From contig NZ_JABEKU010000002.1 of assembly GCF_013283665.1 (NCBI RefSeq), positions 1,796,863 to 1,860,862 of the forward strand: a stretch of 64,000 bases of DNA, in the 5' to 3' direction. Of the stretch, positions 16,704 through 25,079 are shown piece after piece; the first letter of the stretch is position 1, and every line of letters starts with the position of its first letter. This DNA is from Ensifer sesbaniae (GTDB lineage: Bacteria; Pseudomonadota; Alphaproteobacteria; Rhizobiales; Rhizobiaceae). The notes below the pieces were generated by a model, which saw nothing but the letters and a program-made list of their open reading frames with translations, was not told where the DNA came from and did no database searches. The position numbers and the translations under genes are program-made.

Positions 16704-18233
16704 ATGGGAGAGTATCTGCTCGGGATCGATGCCGGAAACACCGTGATCAAGGCTGTGATCTTCGATCGTCGCGGCAACGAGATCGCGATGGCCGCGGAGG
16801 AGGGACATAGCCATGTGCCGAAACCCGGTCACGTGGAGCGAGGGCTTGGCGAGCTCTGGAGCCATGCAAAGGTGGTGATCCGCGCCTGCATCCAGCGCGC
16901 CGGTATCCCGGCGAGCGAGATCGTGGCCATCGGCTGCGCCGGTCATGGCAACGGCCTCTATGCCCTCGATCGCGACGGCGAACCGTTGCTTGGCATCCAG
17001 TCGCTCGACACCCGCGCCGCCGGCCTCGTCGAGGAATGGCAGGCCGAAGGCGTCGGCGAACGCACCTACCCGGTTGCCGGGCAGAGGCCCTGGCCATCAC
17101 AGACGCCGACGCTGCTTGCCTGGCTGAAGCGCCATCGGCCGGAGCTCTTTGCGAGGATCGGCACGGTGTTTCTCTGCAAGGATTTCGTCGTCAATCGTTT
17201 GACCGGCGCCCGCGTCAGCGACGTCTCCGATATGAGTGGTGCGGGGCTTATCGACGTTGCCGCCCGGCGCTACGACGACGCGCTGATGAGGGCCTACGGG
17301 CTTGGCGACTGCATGGACCTCTTGCCCAACCTCGCCGAGAGCGCCGATATCGTCGGCAGGGTGACCGAGGATGCAGCGGCGCAAACCGGGCTCGCCGAGG
17401 GTATGCCGGTTGTCGGCGGTCTCTTCGACGTCGTCGCCTCGGCGATCGGCTCCGGCGTTACCCGCACTGGCGCGGCCTCCATCATCGCGGGCACCTGGAG
17501 CATCAACCAGGTGATCATCGATCAGCCCGATCTATCGAGCCCGCTTTTCATGTCGTCGACCTTCGATCACAAGCGTTATATGGCGATCGAGGCAAGCGCG
17601 ACTTCGGCTGCCAATCTCGAATGGCTGGTGCGCGAACTCTTTCCGCACGATGCCAGCGACGGCCGATCGCCCTTCGACCTCTGCTGCCAACTGGCGGCGG
17701 ATGTCGAGCCGGCGGCAAACGATCCGCTCTACCATCCATTTCTCTATGGCGCTCAGCAGGACGGCAATGCGCGTGCCGGCTTCTACGGTATTGCCGGCTG
17801 GCACACGAAGGGCAATCTGGTCCGCGCCGTGCTCGAAGGCGTCGCCTTCGGCCACCGCCAGCATATCGCGACGCTGCGTGCAGCCGGCGCGCGCTTCGAT
17901 GAGGCGGTGCTCTCGGGTGGCGGATCGCGTAGCCTCATCTGGCCGCAGATCTTTGCCGACGTGCTTGGCGTGCCGGTCACAGTTGCCCGCTCGCGGGAGA
18001 CCGGCGCGTTGGGCGCCGCGATTGCGGCCGGTGCCGGGATCGGCCTCTTCGCAGACATCTCCGCCGGTGCTGCGGCAATGGTCCAAACCGAGCGCCACTA
18101 CCGGCCGAATGCCGCGCTCAGCGCACACTATGACCGGCGTTTCGCGCTCTACGGCGAGATCGCCGCCGCCATGGCGCCGATTTGGCGCCGGCTGGCTACA
18201 CCCGCGCCATCGGTGAGGGAAGCGGCGGAGTGA
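16704..18233 (+). CDS. FGGY-family carbohydrate kinase (xylulokinase/L-xylulose kinase/EryA-like)
   Basis: A 509-residue two-domain sugar kinase. The phosphate-1 motif is LLGIDAGNTVIKAVIFD (residues 5-21), the FGGY N-domain follows, and the C-domain has the adenosine motif LSGGGSRSLIWPQIFADVLGVPV and GALGAAIAAGAGIG. The catalytic Asp is probably in GGLFDVVASAIGSG. Sequence around GCAGHGNGLYALDRDG and the TRAAGLVEEWQ segment is closest to L-xylulose kinase-type members. AGGAGG lies 9 bases before the ATG. As last gene of the operon it would phosphorylate the imported sugar or polyol and so produce the likely ligand of the SorC regulator. Confidence 0.88.
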   Translation: MGEYLLGIDAGNTVIKAVIFDRRGNEIAMAAEEGHSHVPKPGHVERGLGELWSHAKVVIRACIQRAGIPASEIVAIGCAGHGNGLYALDRDGEPLLGIQSLDTRAAGLVEEWQAEGVGERTYPVAGQRPWPSQTPTLLAWLKRHRPELFARIGTVFLCKDFVVNRLTGARVSDVSDMSGAGLIDVAARRYDDALMRAYGLGDCMDLLPNLAESADIVGRVTEDAAAQTGLAEGMPVVGGLFDVVASAIGSGVTRTGAASIIAGTWSINQVIIDQPDLSSPLFMSSTFDHKRYMAIEASATSAANLEWLVRELFPHDASDGRSPFDLCCQLAADVEPAANDPLYHPFLYGAQQDGNARAGFYGIAGWHTKGNLVRAVLEGVAFGHRQHIATLRAAGARFDEAVLSGGGSRSLIWPQIFADVLGVPVTVARSRETGALGAAIAAGAGIGLFADISAGAAAMVQTERHYRPNAALSAHYDRRFALYGEIAAAMAPIWRRLATPAPSVREAAE

Positions 18234-18342
18234 ACCGGCTTTCGGGGTGGCGCTTTGCCGTTTGCCGGCACTTCAGAGGCAGATCTGCTTTCGGGAGAGA
18301 GCGTCGGCTTAGCGGGGGCACCACCGCGCACCAACAGCCTCG

Positions 18343-18969
18343 TCAGAACCGCATGTTGATGCCGGCCTTGATGACGTGGCTGTTGAGGTCCTTTTCGCTG
18401 GAACCCGAAACGGTGCTGGTGCGGACATCCGGCGTGGCGATGTAGTTGTATTCGATCTTCGCCGAAAGACCGCCGGCAAATGCCTGTTCGATGCCGGCGC
18501 CGAGCAGATAGCCGCCCTTGAAGCCGACATCGTTACGAACGTCGCCGCCCTTCTTGTAATTGGTCATCGCATAGCCGGCGGTACCGTAGACGAGTGTCTG
18601 GTCGAAGGTGAGACCGGCCTTCGCCTTGATCGCGCCGCGCCATTTTTCCTTGAGCTTGCCGCCATTGACCTTGTGCTCGGTGTCGCCGAGATAGGAGCCC
18701 TCGATTTCGGCGCCGACGATGCCAGGACCGGCCTGCAAGTTGTAACCGGCCTGGACGCCGAGCGCGACGCCGTTGCGATCGGCGAAGGGGTTAGGGCTGC
18801 CGCTAAAGCCGAGGCCGCCATGCGCACCGACATATGCGCCGCTCCAGCTAAAGGCTGGCGGATCCTGATAATCGGTCGCGGGGAAGTCGGCCGCCTGGGC
18901 CTGCTGGACGCCGAGGACGGCTAGCAGGGTAAGACTGGACCAGATCGAAAACTTGCTGGAATGCCGCAT
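18343..18969 (-). CDS. Outer-membrane beta-barrel protein, Omp25/Omp31/RopB-like
   Basis: A 208-residue protein with a signal peptide (residues 1-26, cleavage after AQA). The mature part alternates polar and hydrophobic residues and carries YVGAHGGLGF and LGVQAGYNLQAG repeats. It ends in HVIKAGINMRF, with a C-terminal Phe as needed for barrel insertion. This is the small Omp25/Omp31 family common in Rhizobiales. GGAG precedes the ATG. It lies downstream of the two-component genes on the same strand, and an 11-base direct repeat upstream could be a response-regulator site. Confidence 0.85.
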   Translation of the reverse strand: MRHSSKFSIWSSLTLLAVLGVQQAQAADFPATDYQDPPAFSWSGAYVGAHGGLGFSGSPNPFADRNGVALGVQAGYNLQAGPGIVGAEIEGSYLGDTEHKVNGGKLKEKWRGAIKAKAGLTFDQTLVYGTAGYAMTNYKKGGDVRNDVGFKGGYLLGAGIEQAFAGGLSAKIEYNYIATPDVRTSTVSGSSEKDLNSHVIKAGINMRF

Positions 18970-19093
18970 GATATTGCTCCGTGGATTGGATAGGGCGCCC
19001 TTCGCGGCGCTTTCCGTCTTCCGTTTCGCGTCTCGTGCCGGGTAGCGCGGTCGCGAAGCTTGGAAGATGCACGTCCTTTGTCGGCTTCACGGA

Positions 19094-19112
19094 TTGCGCC
19101 AACATTGCGCAA
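19094..19112. promoter_or_regulatory. Inverted repeat upstream of the omp gene
   Basis: TTGCGC and GCGCAA arms are separated by CAACATT. It sits 125-143 bases upstream of the omp start, in an otherwise AT-rich promoter region. It could be an operator or part of the leader; no regulator can be named. Confidence 0.35.
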
Positions 19113-19135
19113 ATCAATTAAGATGCTGATTTTAC

Positions 19136-19157
19136 TATTAATTATGTATTAACTACG
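19136..19157. promoter_or_regulatory. Candidate OmpR-family response-regulator site (11-base direct repeat)
   Basis: TATTAATTATG at 19136-19146 is followed without a gap by TATTAACTACG at 19147-19157, matching at 9 of 11 positions. Head-to-tail 11-base repeats are the usual target of OmpR/PhoP-type regulators. It is located between the histidine-kinase stop (19177) and the omp gene. Confidence 0.45.
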
Positions 19158-19176
19158 TTTCCGCGCCGACCCTGGG

Positions 19177-20514
19177 TTACACGGCAGGCAGGTTGATGCG
19201 GAAGCAGGCGCCGCCGGAGGGCTCGTCGACGACGGAAATATGACCCTTGTGGCGACCAATGATCTCGCTCACCAGATGCAGGCCGAGACCAGCGCCGTGA
19301 TCACGCGGCTGCAGGCGATGAAACGGCTCGAAGATTCGCTCGCGCTCGCGTTCGGGAATGCCGGGGCCCTCGTCGGTGACTTCGATCACGCCGCCGCTTT
19401 CGACGCGAATGGTTATGAGGCCGCCGGCATGTTCGATGGCATTGCGCACGAGGTTGGTGACGGCGCGCCCGATGGCTCCGGCGTCGCCGCGCACGAGGAC
19501 CTGGTCGACGCCAGGCGCGAAGGAAAGGTCGCAACCGGCCGAAAGCGCCAGCGGAGCGAGATCCGCGGCGACGTCGCGGCAGAGCGATACCAGGTCAAGC
19601 GAGATGAAGTCCGCGTCATCGCGATCGATCCGTTCGAGATCGAGAAGCTGTTCGGCAAGCCCGGCGATGCGATTGGAATCGATCAGCAGCCGGTTTCTGA
19701 GCGGCCCGGCATCCATGCTTTCCAGCCGCGTCTGCAGGATCGCCACCGGGGTCCGGAGTTCATGCGCCGCATCCAGGATGAAACGCTGTCGCCTCTCGTA
19801 TCCCTCATCGAGCCGCTGCAGTGCGCCGTTGAAAGCCTCGACCAGCGGTCGCACCTCGGCCGGAACGTGGTGATCCGACAGGCGGGCGCCGCGGCGATCG
19901 ACATCGATCTTCCTGGCCTGGTCGACCATGTCGGAGAGACCGGCAAAGGCGCGCCTGACGATGATCGGGATGGCGAAGACCGGGATCAGCACGACGATCA
20001 GCACAATCGGCAGCAGCAGCAGATTTGCCAGCAGGAACACGGCGAAGGACGCGCTCCACAGGCGACCGCCGCCCGCAAGCACCGTGTAGGTGCCGCTTTC
20101 GGTGCTGACCGAGCGCACGATCGACGAGAGGGTGTAGGGTTCGACGCTGTCCCGTATATCGCCAAAGGCGATCCGATCCAGGTGCTCGCCGATGCTGCGG
20201 TAAGCATCAGGCACGGGCCCGCTGCGGATTATGTCGCCGCGTTCGTTTCTCGCGATGAACCAGAAATCGGGGGACTCGGCTCGCATGGCGAGCAACTGCG
20301 CTGTCTCGACCAGCGTCAGTCCACCGCCCGGTTCCGGCCGGATCGCCCCGGCTGCGACCGAAGCTGCATCGGCATCGAGGAATTTTCCGCCAAGATCGGC
20401 ACGGGTCAACAACGCCGTGAAGCCGGCCATGACCGCCATCAACAAGAGCACCTGAAAGGTGAGAATCTGCCAGATCAGGCGCTTCTTCAACGAGTTGACG
20501 GATGACGTGCTCAT
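19177..20514 (-). CDS. Two-component sensor histidine kinase
   Basis: A 445-residue membrane kinase. The N-terminal transmembrane segment is LIWQILTFQVLLLMAVMAGF (about 13-32). A periplasmic sensor of about 120 residues follows, then a second segment FAVFLLANLLLLPIVLIVVLIPVFAIPIIV. HAMP-like linker, HisKA with phospho-acceptor H251 in AHELRTP, and HATPase with N-box VRNAIEHAGG, G1 DEGPGIP and G2 GAGLGLHLV come after. Start at 20514 overlaps the response-regulator stop (ATGA). It probably senses envelope conditions and phosphorylates the adjacent regulator; the signal is unknown. Confidence 0.9.
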   Translation of the reverse strand: MSTSSVNSLKKRLIWQILTFQVLLLMAVMAGFTALLTRADLGGKFLDADAASVAAGAIRPEPGGGLTLVETAQLLAMRAESPDFWFIARNERGDIIRSGPVPDAYRSIGEHLDRIAFGDIRDSVEPYTLSSIVRSVSTESGTYTVLAGGGRLWSASFAVFLLANLLLLPIVLIVVLIPVFAIPIIVRRAFAGLSDMVDQARKIDVDRRGARLSDHHVPAEVRPLVEAFNGALQRLDEGYERRQRFILDAAHELRTPVAILQTRLESMDAGPLRNRLLIDSNRIAGLAEQLLDLERIDRDDADFISLDLVSLCRDVAADLAPLALSAGCDLSFAPGVDQVLVRGDAGAIGRAVTNLVRNAIEHAGGLITIRVESGGVIEVTDEGPGIPERERERIFEPFHRLQPRDHGAGLGLHLVSEIIGRHKGHISVVDEPSGGACFRINLPAV

Positions 20515-21185
20515 GGCGAGGGTCTCAGCAAATAGCCGACGCCGCGGATGCTGTGGATCTCCACGCCGGCACCGCAATCAGCAAGCTTGCGGCGCAGCCG
20601 TGAGACATGCGCGTCGAGTGAGTTGGATTGGATCTCGTCATCGTAGCCGTAGACGGACTCCTCCAACGTCGAGCGCTGCACGGTGCGGCCCTGCCGCCGC
20701 GCCAGCGTTTCCAGCACCAGCAGCTCTCGGCGGGGCAGGTCGAGCAACTGGCCGTTCACCTGCGCCTGCCTGCCGTCGAAATCGAAGACGAGTTTGCCGA
20801 TGCGCGCCGTCATGGGGGCGATATCCGGCGAACGCCGCATCAGGGCGCGAATGCGCGCCAACAGTTCTTCGACGGCAAAGGGCTTGGCGAGATAATCGTC
20901 GGCGCCCATGTCGAGGCCACGGACACGTTCATCGACCGCGCCGCGCGCGGTCAGAACGATCACGGGAATTCCGGATTTCAGCGCACGGACGCGTGGGATG
21001 AGCGAGAGCCCGTCGCCATCGGGCAATTGCCGGTCAAGTATGATGCCGTCATGCACCCGACTGGCCAGGGCAGCCAATGCATGGTCGAGCGTTGGCGCAT
21101 GATCCAGGATCATGTCGTAGCGACCGAGCGCGGCGCCGAGCGCGGTCGCCATTTCCAGCTCGTCCTCGACAAGGAGCAGGCGCAT
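20511..21185 (-). CDS. OmpR/PhoB-family response regulator
   Basis: A 224-residue regulator. The receiver domain has the acidic pair in LLVEDE (6-9), phospho-acceptor D51 in DGIILDRQLPDGDG, T/K switch residues in VLTARG and YLAKPF. The C-terminal winged helix has LPRRELLVLETLARRQG and SLDAHVSRLRRKL. It is a QseB/TctD-like member. GGAG lies 6 bases before the ATG at 21185. It is the first gene of a pair with the kinase, and the omp gene downstream is a natural target candidate. Confidence 0.92.
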   Translation of the reverse strand: MRLLLVEDELEMATALGAALGRYDMILDHAPTLDHALAALASRVHDGIILDRQLPDGDGLSLIPRVRALKSGIPVIVLTARGAVDERVRGLDMGADDYLAKPFAVEELLARIRALMRRSPDIAPMTARIGKLVFDFDGRQAQVNGQLLDLPRRELLVLETLARRQGRTVQRSTLEESVYGYDDEIQSNSLDAHVSRLRRKLADCGAGVEIHSIRGVGYLLRPSP

Positions 21186-21548
21186 TGAATTCTCCGAACA
21201 CGATAAATGTTGCCTCACGTCTGGTCGACAAGGATTGCAGCAACGTTGCGGCGCATGCGTGCATAGCGTGTGCCGGTTCTACAGCGCCGCGCGTCTTATG
21301 AGACGCGCAAAGGTCGCTGTAGCACTTTGATTTGCTGCATGTCTTTGTCCTTAAATCGAAGTCGATTTAAGGAGACATGCAGTAGCGGCACATGCAATGG
21401 CACGGCAAGGCAGCCGCCTCCGGCTTTACCGTATCCGGTCGCGAAGGTGTCGGATTGCTAAGGTCGCCAGCGGCGGCTTGCCGCTGGCAGCGACTATTCA
21501 AGGGCCGGGCTTTGGCGCGGCGGCGTTGGATACCGTCGCTCCGTGGGT
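21186..21548. other. Gene-free stretch holding a RIME1-like repeat and a hairpin
   Basis: This region has no credible gene. Apart from the repeat at 21279-21382 it contains a hairpin CCAGCGGC (21467-21474) with GCCGCTGG (21480-21487), which may end transcription of the peptidase operon stopping at 21549. Confidence 0.6.
21279..21382. repeat. RIME1-like rhizobial intergenic mosaic element
   Basis: About 104 bases made of two adjacent palindromes. The first has CTACAGCG and CGCTGTAG ends with GCGCGTCT/AGACGCGC inside (21279-21322). The second has CTGCATGTC...GACATGCAG ends with TTAAATCGA/TCGATTTAA near the centre (21335-21382). This size and two-palindrome architecture match RIME1 elements described in Sinorhizobium and Rhizobium. 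They are non-coding and probably spread with help from a transposase elsewhere. Confidence 0.75.
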
Positions 21549-23288
21549 TTAGGCGACAGCCATTATCCGCTGGAACGCCTCGTAGGCCGCGAGAACCGTT
21601 TCCTTCTGGGCGTCGTGGCCGGCGATGAAGGCATCACCGTAGATGGTTTCATCCGGATATTCGGTGATCAGCGTCAGCGGCGCAGTATGGCGGTCGTCGA
21701 CGGAGATCATGCAGGGGAAGCCATTGATGATGCGGAAGCCGGTTTCGCCGGCATGGGTCTCGTAAAGCGCGATCTGGGCGTCGTTATAGGCGAGCAGACC
21801 CGGGACGGCGGCGAGCCTCACGGTGACTTCCGCGATCAACTGCTCCGCACGTGCCGCCCATTCGGCATGATGCCGCATGATCAGGAAGAAGCCCTTGGGC
21901 AGGGTCCACATGGCAAAGCCGCGGGGCACGTAACCCGACAGCGGACGGGTCCACTCGTGCGATGGATAGCCGTGCAGATTGACGTGGAGCTGCGCACCGG
22001 TCAGGCGCTCGGCCTCTTTACGGATTTCGCGCTCGTTGAGCGCGGTGCCGGTGCGATATTCGAGGTCGTCGCCGAGCGCCGTGTAGCGGGCCGCATGGTG
22101 CATGTGCAGCGGGTTGTCCGCGCGCAGCCGCTGGTGCACGGCGTAGCCGTCGGGGTTTTCGAGCGGCGAGATGGTGAAATGCGTGCCCGGTCGGGCAGCG
22201 AGCACCTGAGCGGCGCGAAGCGCGCCGACGATGCCGGTCGTCTCGTTTGGATGCTGACCGCCGCTGATCATCACAGCAGCATCACTTCCCTTGTGATAGC
22301 GGGCCTTGACGGACCGGCCGGCACGCGATTGCGCTTCGAACGGCTGCCCGGCGATCGCGGCGAGCTCGGCATGGATCTGGGCGACCGTGAGCGGCGTTTC
22401 AGCGGTTTCGATCGGCTGGGTTTCGCCCTCGCCATCACCTGCCTGCAGGGGCCGTACTTCGACGACGACGGTGGGCCTGCCGACACCGAAGACGATCTCC
22501 GGCACGATCTGCCCAGGTTTCAGCCCGCGGTCGCCGAGCGGCCGGCCGGACTTCTTCTGGAAGACTTCGAGCAGAGAGAAGTAGAAATCCTCGTGCATTG
22601 CCTCGCGAAGGCTTACCACCTCTTCGCCGACGGGCAGGCGGAAGTCGGTGATTGGCAGGGTCACGCGGATGTTGAGCTCTTCGAAATAGGGCTCGCTTTC
22701 GCCCCAGGCATGATCGGCGATCGCCCGCATGGTTCCGGAAAAGAGACGCTCATAGTCGGTCTCGAGATGGCATTCGCGGCATTTGTCGCAGCCCTCATCG
22801 AGACGGACCCAGCCTGTCGGTGACAATAGCGTTTCGCCGACGAAATCGGAGTGAATGCGGTTGGGGGCAAAGACTGTATGGTTTTCCTGACGCCCGTCGT
22901 GGAAGGTCAGCGCGACGTCATAGGTAAAGGCGGCCTTGCTGCCGGCCTCGAAGCGGATCTTCGCGTCGCCAACGAGTGCTGCGAGCGGATAAGCTTCCAG
23001 CAGGAAGCGGTTCTGCGGCGCGCCTTCATGCTGGGGATAGCTGACGACGACACGGGCGAGCGTCGTGCGATCGACTTCCTCGAGGAAAAAATGCAGCAAC
23101 GGCTTGTAGGCGCTGCGGAGCTTGGCCTTCACGCCGAAGCTCGCGAGCTTCTGTTCGGCGGCCTTGCGGCTGGCGGCATCGTCGAAAAGCCAGGCTTCGA
23201 GCTTGGTGCCGCGGGCCGCTTCCTTGCCATAGGTGCTAAGAAGGGTGTCGAGCGTGCGCTCGAAAGCGCCTTCGAAAATCGTCGTCAT
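21549..23288 (-). CDS. M14-family zinc carboxypeptidase with unrecognised N-terminal half
   Basis: A 579-residue protein; the start at 23288 overlaps the permease stop (ATGA). The C-terminal half is an M14 metallocarboxypeptidase: zinc ligands H346 and E349 in GGQHPNET, then NPDGY (378-382), the third ligand H439 in HVNLHGYPSHEW, and a candidate catalytic Glu at E543 in ITEYPDE. The first ~310 residues resemble nothing I recognise and contain a CxxCxxCH cluster (C167, C170, C173, H174). There is no signal peptide, so it probably acts in the cytoplasm on peptides brought in by the ABC system of the same operon. The large N-terminal half is unusual for M14. Confidence 0.8.
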   Translation of the reverse strand: MTTIFEGAFERTLDTLLSTYGKEAARGTKLEAWLFDDAASRKAAEQKLASFGVKAKLRSAYKPLLHFFLEEVDRTTLARVVVSYPQHEGAPQNRFLLEAYPLAALVGDAKIRFEAGSKAAFTYDVALTFHDGRQENHTVFAPNRIHSDFVGETLLSPTGWVRLDEGCDKCRECHLETDYERLFSGTMRAIADHAWGESEPYFEELNIRVTLPITDFRLPVGEEVVSLREAMHEDFYFSLLEVFQKKSGRPLGDRGLKPGQIVPEIVFGVGRPTVVVEVRPLQAGDGEGETQPIETAETPLTVAQIHAELAAIAGQPFEAQSRAGRSVKARYHKGSDAAVMISGGQHPNETTGIVGALRAAQVLAARPGTHFTISPLENPDGYAVHQRLRADNPLHMHHAARYTALGDDLEYRTGTALNEREIRKEAERLTGAQLHVNLHGYPSHEWTRPLSGYVPRGFAMWTLPKGFFLIMRHHAEWAARAEQLIAEVTVRLAAVPGLLAYNDAQIALYETHAGETGFRIINGFPCMISVDDRHTAPLTLITEYPDETIYGDAFIAGHDAQKETVLAAYEAFQRIMAVA

Positions 23289-24139
23289 CGTGAAGTTCTG
23301 CCGGTTGGGTCGAGACTGTCGCGCAGCCAGTCGCCGAGAAGATTGAGGCCGAGAACGGTGAGCAGGATCGCAAGGCCCGGAAAGACGCTGACCCACCAGG
23401 CGTTCTGCAGATAGGTGCGGCCGTCGGCAAGCATGCCGCCCCAACTCGGGATCAGCGGGTCGACGCCGAGGCCGAGGAAAGTGAGGCTGCTTTCGAGCAG
23501 GATGTTGTTGGCGACGTTGAGCGTCATCAACACGATGACCGGCCCGATCAGATTGGGCAACAGATGCTGGAAGAGGATCTTGTAGTCGCGCACGCCGATG
23601 GCACGGGCCGACTGGATGAACTCGCGCTCGCGCAGCGACAGCACCGATCCGCGAACGAGCCGGGCATATTGCACCCATTGCGACACGATCAGGAGGATGA
23701 TGGTGTTGGCAAGCCCGCCGCCGACGATGGCGATGAAGGTGATCGCAAGCAGGATGAACGGCAGCGCGAGCTGCACGTCGGCGAAACGCATGACGAGCAT
23801 GTCCCAGAAGCCACGATAGTAGCCGGAGACGAGCCCCATGATCACGCCGACGACGACGGCGCCGGCAACCGAGGTCAGACCGACGAGCAGCGAGATCTTG
23901 CCGCCGGCGACCACGCGGGCGAGCACGTCACGCCCCAGCGGGTCGGTGCCGAGCGGATGCGCCCAGTTGACGAAGGGCGGGGTGAGGCGCGCCATCAGGT
24001 CGATCTTGTCGACACCTCCCGGAAAGAGCACGCCGGAGAAGATGACGGCGAGGCAGATGCTGCCGGTCAGAAACGCGCCGAGGATGAATTCGAGGTTGCG
24101 GAAACGGGCGAAGCGGGCGTTGGCGGCCTTGGTGGTCAT
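23285..24139 (-). CDS. Peptide ABC transporter permease, DppC type
   Basis: A 284-residue permease with six hydrophobic segments. The DppC-type periplasmic-loop motif HPLGTDPLGRDVLARVVAGGKISLLVG is split across residues 60-86, and the EAA loop reads SARAIGVRDYKILFQHLLPN. It is spaced 4 bases after the DppB-type gene and overlaps the M14 peptidase gene by 4 bases. It forms the translocation pore with the DppB-type partner. Confidence 0.9.
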   Translation of the reverse strand: MTTKAANARFARFRNLEFILGAFLTGSICLAVIFSGVLFPGGVDKIDLMARLTPPFVNWAHPLGTDPLGRDVLARVVAGGKISLLVGLTSVAGAVVVGVIMGLVSGYYRGFWDMLVMRFADVQLALPFILLAITFIAIVGGGLANTIILLIVSQWVQYARLVRGSVLSLREREFIQSARAIGVRDYKILFQHLLPNLIGPVIVLMTLNVANNILLESSLTFLGLGVDPLIPSWGGMLADGRTYLQNAWWVSVFPGLAILLTVLGLNLLGDWLRDSLDPTGRTSR

Positions 24140-24143
24140 CGGC

Positions 24144-25067
24144 TCACTCCGTCCGGATGCGTGGATCGACGAGCCCGTAGGCGATGTCGACCAAGAGGTT
24201 GACGAACACGATCATCAGCGAAAGCACGGTAATGACGGCTTGAAGCACGGGGTAGTCGCGCGAAGCGACCGCATCGAAGGCGAGCGTGCCCATGCCCGGC
24301 CAGTTGAAGACGAGCTCGACGACGACGATGCCGCCAAGCAGGCCGCCGAATTGCAGGCCGAAATAGGTGATCAGCGGGATCGCGCAGTTACGCAATGCGT
24401 GCTTGTAGAGCACCTTGCTCTCACTGAGGCCCTTGGCGCGGGCGACCATGATGTATTGCGACTGCAGCGTTTCCAGCATGGCGGTGCGCACCAGTCGCAC
24501 GTTCGTCGCCGTCAGGATGATGCCCATGGTCAGCGCCGGCATGATGAAGCTTGCGAAGCCGTCCATGCCGCTCGGCGGCAGCCATTTGAGCACGATCGAG
24601 AAGAGCAGCACCAGCATGATCGCCAGCCAGAAGTTCGGGAAGGAAAGCCCGATCAGCGACAGGATACGGATCGTCTGATCGGCCCATTTGCCGCGGGCGA
24701 CGGCGGCACGGATGCCGAGCGGAATGGAGATGGCGATCGAGACGATCAGCGAGGCGAAGGCAAGCAGCATGGTCGCTGGCAAGGCCGAGGCGATCAGCTG
24801 CGAAACGGGCGTGCCGCCGAGGAACGAGCGGCCGAAATCGAGCGTGAACAGGCCTTTGATGAAGTCAAAATACTGCGCCAGGAACGGCTGGTTGAGGCCG
24901 AGCCCTTCGCGGATGCGCACGAGGTCTTCCTCGGTGACGCTGCCGGCGCCCTGCGCCAGCATCAGTGCGGGGTCACCGGTGAACCGAATGGCATAGGAGA
25001 CGGTCAGGGTCACGACGAACACGACGAAGACCGCCTGCAGAAAACGTTTGATCAGAAATCCGGCCAA
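24144..25067 (-). CDS. Peptide ABC transporter permease, DppB type (TTG start)
   Basis: A 307-residue permease. It opens with LIKRFLQAVFVVFVVTLTVSYAIRF, the typical DppB N-terminus, so the start is placed at a TTG at 25067 with AAGGGCGGG shortly upstream; no in-frame ATG exists close by. The EAA loop reads ARAKGLSESKVLYKHALRN, and the C-terminus has LVDIAYGLVDPRIR. A terminator-like hairpin lies just upstream, so this gene and those after it are probably expressed less than the binding protein. Confidence 0.88.
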   Translation of the reverse strand: MAGFLIKRFLQAVFVVFVVTLTVSYAIRFTGDPALMLAQGAGSVTEEDLVRIREGLGLNQPFLAQYFDFIKGLFTLDFGRSFLGGTPVSQLIASALPATMLLAFASLIVSIAISIPLGIRAAVARGKWADQTIRILSLIGLSFPNFWLAIMLVLLFSIVLKWLPPSGMDGFASFIMPALTMGIILTATNVRLVRTAMLETLQSQYIMVARAKGLSESKVLYKHALRNCAIPLITYFGLQFGGLLGGIVVVELVFNWPGMGTLAFDAVASRDYPVLQAVITVLSLMIVFVNLLVDIAYGLVDPRIRTE

Positions 25068-25079
25068 GTGACCCGCCCT

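Noticed and set aside
8310-18233. Interpretation as an lsr (autoinducer-2) operon
   Set aside because: SorC regulator, FGGY kinase and LsrF-like aldolase fit, but the binding protein does not look like LsrB, there is no LsrG, only one permease, and extra GlpD-like and AKR genes.
8310-18233. Interpretation as the erythritol (ery) operon
   Set aside because: Kinase, GlpD-like enzyme and SorC regulator fit, but eryC, tpiB and rpiB-type isomerase genes are missing and an aldolase is present instead.
22749-22791. CRECH inside the M14 protein as a c-type heme site
   Set aside because: CxxCH matches the heme c rule, but the protein has no signal peptide and heme attachment happens in the periplasm. 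A metal or structural Cys cluster is more likely.
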